DNA from: JAPLDB01 sp964356415
Lineage (GTDB): Bacteria > Bacteroidota > Bacteroidia > AKYH767-A > 2013-40CM-41-45
DNA: 64,000 nt
Assembly (NCBI GenBank): GCA_964356415.1
Contig: CAYHHK010000003.1
Span: 1-64,000 of the forward strand
Direction of reading: 5' to 3'
Within the stretch, counting starts at the first letter, position 1, and the number at the start of each line of letters is the position of its first letter. The notes under the pieces were generated by a model. The model was given only the letters and a program-made list of their open reading frames with translations. It made no database searches and had not been told where the DNA came from. Below are positions 41,687-51,267 of the stretch, one piece after another. The translations under genes and the position numbers were made by a program.

Positions 41687-43018
41687 ATGCGAAGATTTTT
41701 ATCCGGCATTATCGGTGACGAGGAGAAAAAAATTTTTGTAAAGCTTACTTCGCAAACTTTTATCCTTCGTCTTTTTGGAATGGCGCTGCTCTATGGCAAC
41801 CAGGTTTTGATGGCCCGGCTCATGGGCGTATCTCAGTATGGTTACTATACCGTGATCATGACCTGGATTAATTTCCTGGTGACATTTTCAATATTCGGAT
41901 TTGACCATAGTGCGCTTCGTTTTTTTTCCATGCACTTCGGAAAACAGGAATGGGCGAAAGCAAGGGGCTTTCTCAGGTTCAGTTTCCGGATCATTGCCTT
42001 TGCTTCTGTAATTTGCATGGTTGCGTGGTTTGTTTTTTTGTGGAACAAGCAGCAGTCCCCAAACCTTCACGACCGCTATCCCCGAACATACTCGGAGGCA
42101 TTCTTATGGGCCATGTTTGTGATCCCTTTACTTGCCGTTATCTACCAGTCAAGCGCCATCTTCCGGTCAATTCACCAGATTAAATTGTCACTGGCATCAG
42201 TGTATGTAATTCTGCCATTGGGTATTTCCATTGCATCTATCATTTACTATAATACGAATGAATTTAAAATGCAGGTGGATGGTGCTGTGCTGATGAACCT
42301 GCTCGTTACTTTCCTGGTTGCCATGTTTATGATCCGGAAGATAAAAAAAAACCTGCGGCCGAAATACCACCCGGAGGAACCAAAATTTGAGGCAAGGTTG
42401 TGGTTAGGTACCACTATCACTTTCTTGGCAATGAATATCCTGGCCCTCATCATCAAGCAGGCAGATATTCTTTTTGTCAGTCATTATTTTGGACCGAGGG
42501 AGGCGGGAATCTATTCAACAGCGGTGAAAATATCAGCCCTGATACCTTTCGGCCTGAGCATTGTGGAATACGTCTATACGCCCCGCATCTCTTCCATGTT
42601 TTTGAAAAATGACAGGAAGGAACTCCAGGATTATATTTCACATGCGGCCAGGTTAACCGTACTCATCACCGTTCCACTGGCCATTTTACTGATCTTTTTT
42701 GGAAAATACCTGCTCATGATTTTCGGCAAGGAGTTTCAATCTTCTTATATTCCGCTCATCATTCTTATCGCAGGCCAGCTCATCAATGTATTTACAGGTA
42801 TGGTAGGGGCATTGTTGACGATGACTGGAAACCAGAATATTTTCTTGCGTGTTTACCTTGTGGCTGCTTTCGCCGATATTTCACTGAACATTATTCTGGT
42901 TCCAAGGTTTGGCGTCATTGGAGCTGCCACCGCTTCTGCAGTAAGTACCATCATACTCAACTCATTTCTGTATGTACTGGTTAGAAAAAAACTTGGAATC
43001 AAAGCTTCCGTTTTCTAG
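41687..43018 (+). CDS. Polysaccharide flippase (Wzx-like)
   Basis: This is a 443-residue protein with 12 or more TM helices. The N-terminal RLFGMALLYGNQVLMARLMGVSQYGYY and the loop REAGIYSTAVKIS resemble polysaccharide biosynthesis (MATE/Wzx) flippases that move lipid-linked repeat units across the inner membrane. It is 27 bp after wecC. Its stop overlaps tail-to-tail with the methyltransferase stop: CTAG at 43015-43018 serves both strands. Confidence 0.9.
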   Translation: MRRFLSGIIGDEEKKIFVKLTSQTFILRLFGMALLYGNQVLMARLMGVSQYGYYTVIMTWINFLVTFSIFGFDHSALRFFSMHFGKQEWAKARGFLRFSFRIIAFASVICMVAWFVFLWNKQQSPNLHDRYPRTYSEAFLWAMFVIPLLAVIYQSSAIFRSIHQIKLSLASVYVILPLGISIASIIYYNTNEFKMQVDGAVLMNLLVTFLVAMFMIRKIKKNLRPKYHPEEPKFEARLWLGTTITFLAMNILALIIKQADILFVSHYFGPREAGIYSTAVKISALIPFGLSIVEYVYTPRISSMFLKNDRKELQDYISHAARLTVLITVPLAILLIFFGKYLLMIFGKEFQSSYIPLIILIAGQLINVFTGMVGALLTMTGNQNIFLRVYLVAAFADISLNIILVPRFGVIGAATASAVSTIILNSFLYVLVRKKLGIKASVF

Positions 43019-43962
43019 GCTGGTGATTTTTCCGCTCTGGCTTCTGTGCCTGTTCCTCCTCGATTGATAAGGATATTTTTTGCTTGAAGTGATTCCAGGA
43101 TTTTCCTGAGCTGCTTTTCAGTTCGCAGGTGTTTGTAAAAGTCTGTAAGTGAATCGTAACTGTCGAGTAAACTCCATTCAGACTGTGTTTTGAATTCCAG
43201 TTCAGGAAAATCATCAAGGTGATCGGTCAGGGGAGAAATACGGTAAAGCAATTTCCTGGACATCGTGTGATTTCTCAGCTTCCAATGAAAGGGGAAAAAG
43301 AGCCGGTGCAGGTGCTTCACTATTCCGAGGGCTTTTCCGGGATCCATCCGCTTCAGGAAAAATCTCCACATAGGTTTCAGCTTGAAAAAATAAGAGAAGT
43401 TCAGCCGGTAATGATCAAATACGAGAGCACCACCCGGCTTCACTTTTTTCCAAAGATGTTCAATTGTTTTTTCGGGAGAAGGAGTATGCTGAACCACCCC
43501 AAGGCAAATGACCATGTCAAAAGCGTTATCCGGATATGGTATGTCGTAGATGCCGGCTTGTGCAATGCGGTAATTATCGTGCTGACCGACGTTTTCCCTA
43601 TTTGCATCCACAGCAGCACTCAGGTCGAATGAATGTGTATTTGCACCGGAGGCAACAAGCAACTCTGTAAAACGGCCGGCTCCGCAACCGGCTTCGAGTA
43701 CATTTTTATTTTTTAATGATTCGAGTGTTGCGCCGATGGCACGTTCGAGGCGTTGCTTTGAAATGGAAAGCCCGCTTTGACTGTCAAGTTGTGTTTTTGA
43801 AAAAGTATTCCATTGCATGCCGAAAGCAGAGGCGTAATTGTCAGCATGTACAAACCTCGGGATACCGCCTGTCACCGGAAAAGATTCACCGCTGTCTGAA
43901 ACCAGGCAACCCTGTTCCTCGGTCAGTTTTTTTTTGCTTTTTGGCGAAATATAACCTATCAT
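43015..43962 (-). CDS. Class I SAM-dependent methyltransferase with Trm112-like N-terminus
   Basis: This is a 315-residue protein. The first 40 residues (MIGYISPKSKKKL ... SFPVTGGIPRFV) look like a Trm112-type ribbon without its cysteine set. The methyltransferase core has motif I VLEAGCGAGRF (88-98), an acidic segment and CLGVVQHTPSPEKTI. Such proteins in polysaccharide loci often methylate sugars. It follows the 43959 gene by a 4-bp overlap (ATGA), on the strand opposite to the rest of the locus. Confidence 0.85.
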   Translation of the reverse strand: MIGYISPKSKKKLTEEQGCLVSDSGESFPVTGGIPRFVHADNYASAFGMQWNTFSKTQLDSQSGLSISKQRLERAIGATLESLKNKNVLEAGCGAGRFTELLVASGANTHSFDLSAAVDANRENVGQHDNYRIAQAGIYDIPYPDNAFDMVICLGVVQHTPSPEKTIEHLWKKVKPGGALVFDHYRLNFSYFFKLKPMWRFFLKRMDPGKALGIVKHLHRLFFPFHWKLRNHTMSRKLLYRISPLTDHLDDFPELEFKTQSEWSLLDSYDSLTDFYKHLRTEKQLRKILESLQAKNILINRGGTGTEARAEKSPA

Positions 43963-44825
43963 TTATTAAAAGAAAATTGAAGTACGTGGTCTTCGATTTC
44001 TGAACCACCGTTCATATTTTTCAAAAGTAAAAACCGGTTTCCTTCGAGGGTAAACAAGCTTGCATGGTTGCTTCCTTCATCATCGGTTTTGCAAACGATC
44101 AATAGCCCTCCCTGTTTCAGTTGCGACGCCATGTTGGAAAGTATCTGTTCCATTTCTGCTGCTGAAAAATAAACTTTGTTCAGGATATTGGCAGCCCTGA
44201 TGGCATCATATTTTTCTATTTCTTTTTTGGGAGGCGGCAAAAGGATGTCTTCTTCTGAAAAGGAAATTGCTTTTGAGCTGCGTAAGCCGGAAGTAAGCAA
44301 TTCTACCGGAATCATCCGGCCATTATGCTGAAGTTTTTCTTCCGTCATTTTGTGCATCCACAGAGCTTCCGTTATTTTGGAAATCAGCTTACCCCATCTG
44401 TAGCGGAAACTTCCTTTTGGAAACGAAGTCCTGAAAAATGAATTCCATGCCTCAACCAATACGGGATTATAGTTCCTGTCGCAAAGAATTGCAACAGAGC
44501 AAGACTTCATGACCAGAAATGCTTTTACAAACAGGTCGGTTGCAGTGATGACCGCCTGTACATTATTTGCTTCCAGGTGTTTCATCCATTCAAGTGTGCT
44601 GATACCAGAAGATACTGCTACATCTTTTAAAAGAGGTGAGGAAAGGTTTGATAAATAGGGGTGTACGAATTCATTCAGGTCATCGAGACGATTCGGAGAA
44701 GTATTTTTTGTTGTACCGTTTGGTAGCGTGATGAGCTTGAACAGCCGGCTTTCAAAATTTTCCGGCAGGTCTTTACCTCGAACAAAAAAATTATAAAGTA
44801 AGCCCTGGTGGTTATCTGCTGACAT
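43959..44825 (-). CDS. Methyltransferase-like protein
   Basis: This is a 288-residue soluble protein. VAVSSGISTLEWMKHL and ATDLFVKAF resemble motif I/II of a SAM-dependent fold with a degenerate glycine loop; KYDAIRAANILNKVYFS and LKQGGLLIVCKTDDEG resemble the later CheR-like part (inference). It is translationally coupled to the 43015 methyltransferase, so the two may form a complex or act in succession. It is divergent from the Wzy-like gene with a 92-bp gap. Confidence 0.6.
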   Translation of the reverse strand: MSADNHQGLLYNFFVRGKDLPENFESRLFKLITLPNGTTKNTSPNRLDDLNEFVHPYLSNLSSPLLKDVAVSSGISTLEWMKHLEANNVQAVITATDLFVKAFLVMKSCSVAILCDRNYNPVLVEAWNSFFRTSFPKGSFRYRWGKLISKITEALWMHKMTEEKLQHNGRMIPVELLTSGLRSSKAISFSEEDILLPPPKKEIEKYDAIRAANILNKVYFSAAEMEQILSNMASQLKQGGLLIVCKTDDEGSNHASLFTLEGNRFLLLKNMNGGSEIEDHVLQFSFNK

Positions 44826-44902
44826 TTAACGCAAAAATGGTTGCCGCGAAAGTACAATCATTCTTTGCAACCGGATGTACCTTCTAAACAGAACAATTCC
44901 TA

Positions 44903-44910
44903 TACATTTG
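44903..44910 (+). promoter_or_regulatory. Candidate -7 element before the polymerase gene
   Basis: TACATTTG fits TAnnTTTG and lies 7 bp before the ATG at 44918. No TTTG occurs at the right distance upstream, so support is partial. Confidence 0.3.
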
Positions 44911-44917
44911 CTGCAAG

Positions 44918-46180
44918 ATGGAAATTGCCCCGGCTTATAAGTCATCCCTGTTTGATAAAGTGTTACTCTTCCTCGTTGTTGCGGCGATATATTTTGAGCC
45001 CCTATTGCCTTATTTCGGAGGATCCAGCTCAACATTTTTCCTTTTTGTTTTCGTTGCCGTGTATGTTGCATTTACGAGGGCAGAAGCCATGCTAAAAATT
45101 GCAAGGAGCAGGTTTTTTCTGGTCATCGTCATGTTTACAGCTGTTTGCGTGTTGATGGAAAGTATCCACCAGAACCAGAATTATGAATATATCGTCAGGT
45201 TTATCAATATGGGATTGGGTATATTCACTGTATCGCTGCTTTGCAGGGATAAGCAGGCGCTGGAAGTAACGATCAATGCATTTCTCATCTGCAGCGCTGC
45301 CAATTCAGTGTACCTTATTTCAGGCCCTTTTAATTACCTGCGAACCTATTCCGCCGAGGGCTTTAATGATTCTTCCAAAGCACGCATCCAGGCATTCTCT
45401 GAATTTTCAATGCGGGATTACCTGAATGACATTTCCATATTTTCGGCTTTGGGATCCATTTTTGGAATCATCTCTTTTGTGTATGAAAAAATAAGATGGA
45501 AAAAAGTTGTTATTGCCATGCTGATCCTTCTTTCACTCATCGGAATTTTTCTCCCGGCATCACGAACCGGGGCGCTCATATTTTTTGTTGGCTTGTTCAT
45601 GTTTGGATACAAATCGAAATTGAAATTAAAGCCATTAATCGTTCCCATATTGATTTTTACTGTTGCCGTTATATTAATAGTACCTGATGTGGTATGGGTG
45701 CGAATCGGGTACATTGCCCAGATCGGTGAGATTCATGGAGAAGATTCACGCACCAAATTATACCAGGCAATCCTTAATAATATTGATCAGTATTTTTTAA
45801 CAGGTGTAGGCAGCGGGCACTATTGGAAAGGATGGGCGGTGAATGCGGGTATCACCAATATTAATGATGTATATGTACCCATGGCTCCGCACAATGCTTT
45901 TTTCCAGGTATGGATTTTCTGGGGATTGCCGGGACTGCTGTCGTTTTTGTACATGATGTATATATTTTCAAAGGCATTGAAAAAAAATATTTCCGACAAC
46001 AGATTGAAGGCCACCGTATATATATTCATGCTCATTATTCCTGTTGTTTTTTTGTTCTACTCCAATTATTATCACAAAGCATTTGCAGTAGGTGTTGGTC
46101 TTATGCTCGCTGTGCGCTTCTGGAATATATTTGTTGAGGATGAGGATATTGTTCAAAGCGAGGCAATAAAGCATGAATGA
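44918..46180 (+). CDS. O-antigen/EPS polymerase or ligase (Wzy/WaaL-like)
   Basis: This is a 420-residue, 10-12 TM protein. The central SRTGALIFFVGLF and the large periplasmic loop with GSGHYWKG and APHNAFFQVWIFWGLPG fit the O-antigen ligase/polymerase (Wzy_C) family. It would join repeat units delivered by the Wzx-like flippase. Its last 8 bp overlap the next glycosyltransferase. Confidence 0.88.
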   Translation: MEIAPAYKSSLFDKVLLFLVVAAIYFEPLLPYFGGSSSTFFLFVFVAVYVAFTRAEAMLKIARSRFFLVIVMFTAVCVLMESIHQNQNYEYIVRFINMGLGIFTVSLLCRDKQALEVTINAFLICSAANSVYLISGPFNYLRTYSAEGFNDSSKARIQAFSEFSMRDYLNDISIFSALGSIFGIISFVYEKIRWKKVVIAMLILLSLIGIFLPASRTGALIFFVGLFMFGYKSKLKLKPLIVPILIFTVAVILIVPDVVWVRIGYIAQIGEIHGEDSRTKLYQAILNNIDQYFLTGVGSGHYWKGWAVNAGITNINDVYVPMAPHNAFFQVWIFWGLPGLLSFLYMMYIFSKALKKNISDNRLKATVYIFMLIIPVVFLFYSNYYHKAFAVGVGLMLAVRFWNIFVEDEDIVQSEAIKHE

Positions 46181-47282
46181 TAAAAAACTAAAATTGAGTT
46201 TTGTAGTCGGTTCGCTTCGGATGGGTGGCGCTGAACGGATGATGATCAATCTTGCCAATCAACTGAGTAAGCAAACCGAAGTAACAGTGATTCAGATGAC
46301 GAAGGGATCTGATCTCATAGATGAGTTGGATCCGTCGCTACACATATTCTCTTTTTCGGGGCGCAGAACTTTGGGAGCTTTTCTTCCGCTCATAAAATAT
46401 TTGAAAAAAGCGAAGCCGGATGTTTTAATAAGCACGCAGATTCACGTAAATATTCTCTGCATGCTTGCAGTCCTCATTTCTGGTCAGCGTTTAAAAGTCA
46501 TCCTGCGCGAAGCCACAACGCCGGGAATTCATTTTAGTTTGAATAAAAGTCTGCGGACTTCCATTACACGGAAACTGATGAAATGGTTGTATCCGAAAGC
46601 AGATGCAGTGGTGGTAAATGCTGATGCTGTACTACTGGATTTGATTGAAAATAAATTTGCATCACAGGAAAAAATCAGCATGATCTATAATCCTGTCATC
46701 ACTGAAAATTTCAGAAACATGTTGCAGGAAAATATTTCTCATCCGTTTTTCGGTGTTGCTCCCGTATTTATTAGTGTGGGGAGGCTTGCAAAGGCAAAAA
46801 ACTATTCACTCCTCATTCATGCTTTTGCAAAAGTGCTGGAGAAAATGGATGCACGGCTTGTCATCATCGGGGAAGGAGTTGAAAGAAAAAGTTTAGAGGC
46901 AACTATTTCGGAAATGAAACTGGAAGGCAAAATTAATCTGACCGGGCAGTTGAAGAACCCTTATCCGCTCATGCGCCGGGCAGATGTATTCGTCTTATCC
47001 TCCGGCTATGAAGGCCTGCCGAATTCACTTATCGAAGCAATGGCTTGCGGTACTCAGGTTGTGAGTACGGATTGTTCAGGAGGATCCCGTGAAATTCTCT
47101 TGGACGGAAAGCTTGGTTCTCTGGTTCCCGTGAATGATGCCGGCGCGCTTGCAGGTGCCATGGTGAATGCATTGGATATGAGAGTTTCCAAAGCGGATCT
47201 GATAAAGAGTTCAGAACGGTTTGAAACAGAAACGGTGGCTTCACAGTATTTTTCACTGATTGAAAAAGTATGTAATGTATAG
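46173..47282 (+). CDS. GT4-family glycosyltransferase
   Basis: This is a 369-residue GT-B enzyme. N-terminal VVGSLRMGGAERMMINLAN (acceptor side), donor domain VSVGRLAKAKNYSLLIHAF-like strand, VIIGEG and the E-x7-E block YEGLPNSLIEAMACGTQVV. Typical of inverting/retaining GT4 enzymes in O-unit assembly. Starts inside the polymerase gene (8-bp overlap) and overlaps the next gene by 8 bp. Confidence 0.93.
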   Translation: MNDKKLKLSFVVGSLRMGGAERMMINLANQLSKQTEVTVIQMTKGSDLIDELDPSLHIFSFSGRRTLGAFLPLIKYLKKAKPDVLISTQIHVNILCMLAVLISGQRLKVILREATTPGIHFSLNKSLRTSITRKLMKWLYPKADAVVVNADAVLLDLIENKFASQEKISMIYNPVITENFRNMLQENISHPFFGVAPVFISVGRLAKAKNYSLLIHAFAKVLEKMDARLVIIGEGVERKSLEATISEMKLEGKINLTGQLKNPYPLMRRADVFVLSSGYEGLPNSLIEAMACGTQVVSTDCSGGSREILLDGKLGSLVPVNDAGALAGAMVNALDMRVSKADLIKSSERFETETVASQYFSLIEKVCNV

Positions 47283-48381
47283 CGAAAAAGAAAAAATAAA
47301 AATTCTTCTCGTTGCAGTTTGTAAGCCTGGTGCCATCGGGGGGCAGGCAACATCGGCCCGACTATTGCTTTCCGGGCTGAAAAACGAAATAGACTGGACT
47401 GTCGTTTCACTTCCATCTCCTGGCCTTAATATAGTTGCCAGGGTATTGAGTTCGCTATGGATATTTTTACAGTCAATTTTTATTTGTCTGGTGAAAGGGA
47501 TCAGCATAGCACACATCTTTACATCATGTACAAGGGCGGCATTATATGAAAAGTTGCTGCTCGGTTTTGTTCTCCGGCTTACAGGTGCAAAGACAGTGCT
47601 GAATTTCCGTGGCGCATTTGATGAATTTTATTTGCATTGCACATCCCCTGAAAAAAAAATAATTCAGTTTTTCCTGAAGCGTCAATCTGTTGTCCTTTGC
47701 CAGCACGATGGGATAAAAAAATTCCTTGTATGTGAAGGAATTGTACCCGAAAATAGAATCCGGGTTATTGCCAATGCCGTGGAACAGTTTGAATTGATGC
47801 GGAAAGCAGAGAAGAAAACCGGCATGCAAAAAATCTTTTGCCTTTCCTGGATCGTTTCATCCAAAGGACTTGACCTGCTGATTGAAGCCGCCGCAGAAAT
47901 AAAAAATGAGCTCCTTCAACAAAAAACCGTCATAGAAATCTGTGGTCCGGAAGAAGAAGCGGGATTGAAAGAAAAACTTCAGAAGAAAATAAATAGCACC
48001 GGCGTGAACGATGTTATTTATTTTCTTCCACCTGCCTCCCGGGAGGAAAAAAACAAACTGCTCCATGAGGCAGAGATATTCGTCCTTCCTACCCGCAGAG
48101 AAGGGTTTCCGAATGTACTTCTGGAAGCAATGATGGCAGGATTGCCTGTTGTTACCACAAACCTGTTTCCTATGAATGATATTGTAAAGGATCACCAAAC
48201 CGGCCTTTTGTTTGAACGGGAGAATAAATCTGACCTTGCTAAAAAAATACTTGTGTTACTTAATGACGCGCATCTCAGGAACCGGATGGGAGCAGAGGGA
48301 AGAAAACGCGTACTTGAAAATTACACTCCGGAAATAATTATGTCACGCTTTCTTGAATTGTACAAAGAACTTACTTCCTGA
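47275..48381 (+). CDS. GT4-family glycosyltransferase
   Basis: This is a protein of about 368 residues; ATG 47275 preferred over TTG 47260. The N-terminal strand ILLVAVCKPGAIGGQATSARLLL is followed by AHIFTSCTRAALYEKLLL. The donor-binding half has CLSWIVSSKGLDLLIEAA, EICGPEEEAG and the E-x7-E motif REGFPNVLLEAMMAGLPVV. Tightly packed in the operon: overlaps the previous gene by 8 bp, 7 bp from the next. Confidence 0.92.
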   Translation: MYSEKEKIKILLVAVCKPGAIGGQATSARLLLSGLKNEIDWTVVSLPSPGLNIVARVLSSLWIFLQSIFICLVKGISIAHIFTSCTRAALYEKLLLGFVLRLTGAKTVLNFRGAFDEFYLHCTSPEKKIIQFFLKRQSVVLCQHDGIKKFLVCEGIVPENRIRVIANAVEQFELMRKAEKKTGMQKIFCLSWIVSSKGLDLLIEAAAEIKNELLQQKTVIEICGPEEEAGLKEKLQKKINSTGVNDVIYFLPPASREEKNKLLHEAEIFVLPTRREGFPNVLLEAMMAGLPVVTTNLFPMNDIVKDHQTGLLFERENKSDLAKKILVLLNDAHLRNRMGAEGRKRVLENYTPEIIMSRFLELYKELTS

Positions 48382-48388
48382 CAGGACA

Positions 48389-49978
48389 ATGAAACTAAAG
48401 GAAATATATTGGTTGATTTTATATACTCCTATCCGGCAGATAGTTCAGTTTGCATTGTTCAGGATCAAATTATTTTTTATCAGACGACTTGATATTCCAT
48501 CATCTTCCCTGTTACCGTTGCCTGTTTACCCGCTTAACTGGACAGAAGAAAAAAGTGAAAAAATATTTATCCGCGGTGATGAGTTTACATTTATTAACCG
48601 CTCCGAACATTTCAAAGAGCGCGTTGAATGGGGCTTTGGGGAGCATGGTAAATTATGGACATTTCACCTAGCTAGTTTTGAATTCCTGTGGCAGGAAAAA
48701 ATGGAAAAGGAAAGGAGCATTAAATTAATAATGGACTTTTCAAAATACCTGTCCGAAAATCCCGCTTCTTTTAATCCTTACCCGGCCTCGTTAAGGATAA
48801 TCAACTGGATAAAATATTTTTCTGTTCACCGGGTCACAGACCACTGGCTTTGCCATTCGCTGCTAAAACAAACCCTGAAGTTGTATTATACTACAGAATG
48901 GTATCTGCAGAATAATCACTTACTCGAGAATGGATTTGCATTTTTGTTTGCAGGACTATTTTTCAAAAATGAGAAATTCTATCAGCGGGGGAAGCGGATT
49001 ATAGAAGTGCATTTGGAAAAGCAAATTTTACCTGACGGCGCCCATTTTGAACTGAGCCCGATGTATCATCAACTGATGCTGCAACGCATACTTGACTGTA
49101 TACAGTTGCTTGGAAGCAACACGCCCGGTGAAAAACAATTTATCGAAAAGCTTAAATTGGTTGCTTCTCGAATGCTTGGCTGGATGAATGAAATGAAATT
49201 TGAAAACGGTGACATGCCGGTTGTTAACGATTCAGCCAATGGAATAGCACCTTCCTGTATTCAATTGAACAGCTACGCAAGACGACTGAATATACTGGCT
49301 GAACCTGTTGTTTTGAAGGAAAGTGGCTTCCGGAAATTCAAGACAGCGGTTTACGAATGCCTCGTGGATGTAGGAGGACTTGAGCCGGATATCAATGCAG
49401 GACATGGTCATTCCGATTCTTTGAGCTTTATCCTGAATGTTCATAACTGCCCTTTCATTATTGATTCAGGAATTAGTACTTATGAAAACAACAACAGAAG
49501 GAAGTATGAACGATCAACCATGGCGCACAATACCGTTAGCCGTGAAAACCATAGCCAGAGCAGGTTGTGGGGCTCATTCAGGGTTGGTAAACGGGTCAAA
49601 ATGCTTGGTATAAAAGAGGGTAGAGGATATCTTGAATCCACTGCCAGGTTCTATGATAAATCCATAACTCATAACAGACGGTTTGAATTTTTCGAAAATT
49701 CCATCAGAATCGTAGATACGGTCTCAGGAGATATTCCGGATGTGAATAAGTCACTATTGATTGTTGAAAAAAAAGCTGAACTTGCTCATGTAAAATCAAA
49801 ACTGAATTATAATCTTGCCACCATAGAATTTAAAGGGGATTTGGACATAAACATTGATGAGGCAATTGCATCTTCAGAATTCAATAAGCCATTTGCATGT
49901 GATTACATTACAATACAATTCAGAAATAGTTTGATTACAACTTTTACTTTTCAAATTTTTATTAAACAGGGGGTATAA
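48389..49978 (+). CDS. Heparinase II/III-family lyase of the polysaccharide locus
   Basis: This is a protein of about 529 residues from ATG 48389. An N-terminal alpha-helical toroid with NNHLLENGFAFLFAG and FELSPMYHQLMLQRI is followed by the heparinase C-terminal domain: GHGHSDSLSFILNVHNCPFI near 336-355 and STMAHNTVSREN. No signal peptide or T9SS tail; the N-terminus has only a short hydrophobic stretch (YWLILYTPIRQIVQFALF). Lyases of this family act on uronate-containing chains, which fits a ManNAcA polymer implied by wecC. Perhaps it trims or releases nascent polymer. Confidence 0.88.
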   Translation: MKLKEIYWLILYTPIRQIVQFALFRIKLFFIRRLDIPSSSLLPLPVYPLNWTEEKSEKIFIRGDEFTFINRSEHFKERVEWGFGEHGKLWTFHLASFEFLWQEKMEKERSIKLIMDFSKYLSENPASFNPYPASLRIINWIKYFSVHRVTDHWLCHSLLKQTLKLYYTTEWYLQNNHLLENGFAFLFAGLFFKNEKFYQRGKRIIEVHLEKQILPDGAHFELSPMYHQLMLQRILDCIQLLGSNTPGEKQFIEKLKLVASRMLGWMNEMKFENGDMPVVNDSANGIAPSCIQLNSYARRLNILAEPVVLKESGFRKFKTAVYECLVDVGGLEPDINAGHGHSDSLSFILNVHNCPFIIDSGISTYENNNRRKYERSTMAHNTVSRENHSQSRLWGSFRVGKRVKMLGIKEGRGYLESTARFYDKSITHNRRFEFFENSIRIVDTVSGDIPDVNKSLLIVEKKAELAHVKSKLNYNLATIEFKGDLDINIDEAIASSEFNKPFACDYITIQFRNSLITTFTFQIFIKQGV

Positions 49979-49981
49979 ATT

Positions 49982-51202
49982 ATGGCAACGATCAATGTCG
50001 TTACTTCTCATTTTACTCCTGAAATAACCGCTGCTGCTCACCGCATGGACGCGCTGGTGGATGCTTTGGCACTGAACCATAAAGTCAATGTGTTTGCATT
50101 AACCGAAATCGGAAAACCTGCCGCTGAGAAAATTATCCGGGAATCGAATCAGGTTACAATTAATTATATTGATATTCCGAAGTATAAAAAGTCCAGTTTG
50201 TTTTTCAGAACTTTTTATGAAATATGGTATTCAATAAAAATTGCAAGACTTGCAACTGGTAAAGAATGTGATGTGACCTATGTAACCAGTCCTTTTATGT
50301 TCCTGATTCCGGCCATTATCTTATTTGGAGGGCGCTCATTCAAAATTTGCGATGTGCGTGATCTTACATGGAGGTATATTCCGGACAAGTTTATCATTCA
50401 CCGTTGTTTCAGGTACATCTTTACAAGGATGATAGAATTGTTCCTTCCAAAATTCGATTGGATCACTGTCACCAACATCTCAGAAAGAAAGTGGATTTCT
50501 GAAAACACAAAGGTTGACTCTGGCAAAATCACTATATTAAGTAATGGCATAAGCGCAGATAAATTTGATACGCTCATCAATCTTGAGTACAAACCTGATG
50601 TAACCCCTTTTACCATTACCTATGTTGGGAACATTGGAAACGGTCAAAACCTTCAGTCGCTTCTTCACGTGGTTGAAAGTATTGATGATGTCAGGCTTGT
50701 CATGATTGGCAATGGCAATGACTATGAGACGTTTAAGAAGCAGGTGCGAAAAAAGCGCATCAGCAATATTTACTTTACAGGAAAACTGGATTGGGAAAAA
50801 GTTTTACCTTATTATCAGCATACTTCTGTGTTATTTGCCAGGCTTGATGAAAATTACCGTAGCGCAATTCCTTCAAAACTTTTTGAATACCTCTCAACCG
50901 GCCTGCCAATTATCTATTGTGGAGAAGGAGAAGCAGCTAATTTGCTGAAACAGTTTGAGCAAACAATTGTATTGGGATCGAATGATGAAAGGGGGCTGAG
51001 GCAGGCAATATTAAAACTAAAAGCCCTTGACAGCGAATTATCAGAAGTGAATCGCGACCAGATTCAAAGAAAATATATACGTGAACTCATCAACATGAAG
51101 ATTGACCATGTCATAGCCAACGTTATGGGGGTTGAAATTCCTGAGCGAACATTGGTTCCTGTTTCAAGAAAGGATGAGGAGATTGCATTGTCAGTATCCT
51201 GA
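49982..51202 (+). CDS. WbuB-like GT4 glycosyltransferase
   Basis: This is a 406-residue protein with INVVTSHFTPEITAAAHRM at the N-terminus, CDVRDLTWRYIPD, a donor strand ITYVGNIGNGQNLQSLL, MIGNGND and PSKLFEYLSTGLPIIYCGEGEAA. The N-terminal pattern (F-P/T-PE--AAA-R) is that of WbuB-like enzymes, which add N-acetyl-fucosamine to lipid-linked GlcNAc; the actual sugar here is unknown. Last gene of the locus, 3 bp after the lyase. Confidence 0.9.
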   Translation: MATINVVTSHFTPEITAAAHRMDALVDALALNHKVNVFALTEIGKPAAEKIIRESNQVTINYIDIPKYKKSSLFFRTFYEIWYSIKIARLATGKECDVTYVTSPFMFLIPAIILFGGRSFKICDVRDLTWRYIPDKFIIHRCFRYIFTRMIELFLPKFDWITVTNISERKWISENTKVDSGKITILSNGISADKFDTLINLEYKPDVTPFTITYVGNIGNGQNLQSLLHVVESIDDVRLVMIGNGNDYETFKKQVRKKRISNIYFTGKLDWEKVLPYYQHTSVLFARLDENYRSAIPSKLFEYLSTGLPIIYCGEGEAANLLKQFEQTIVLGSNDERGLRQAILKLKALDSELSEVNRDQIQRKYIRELINMKIDHVIANVMGVEIPERTLVPVSRKDEEIALSVS

Positions 51203-51267
51203 GCCCATTTACGCTTTTGCTTGTTGACTGAGTTTGTGTAAACTTGCAACCCCAATTTTCCTGCAAT

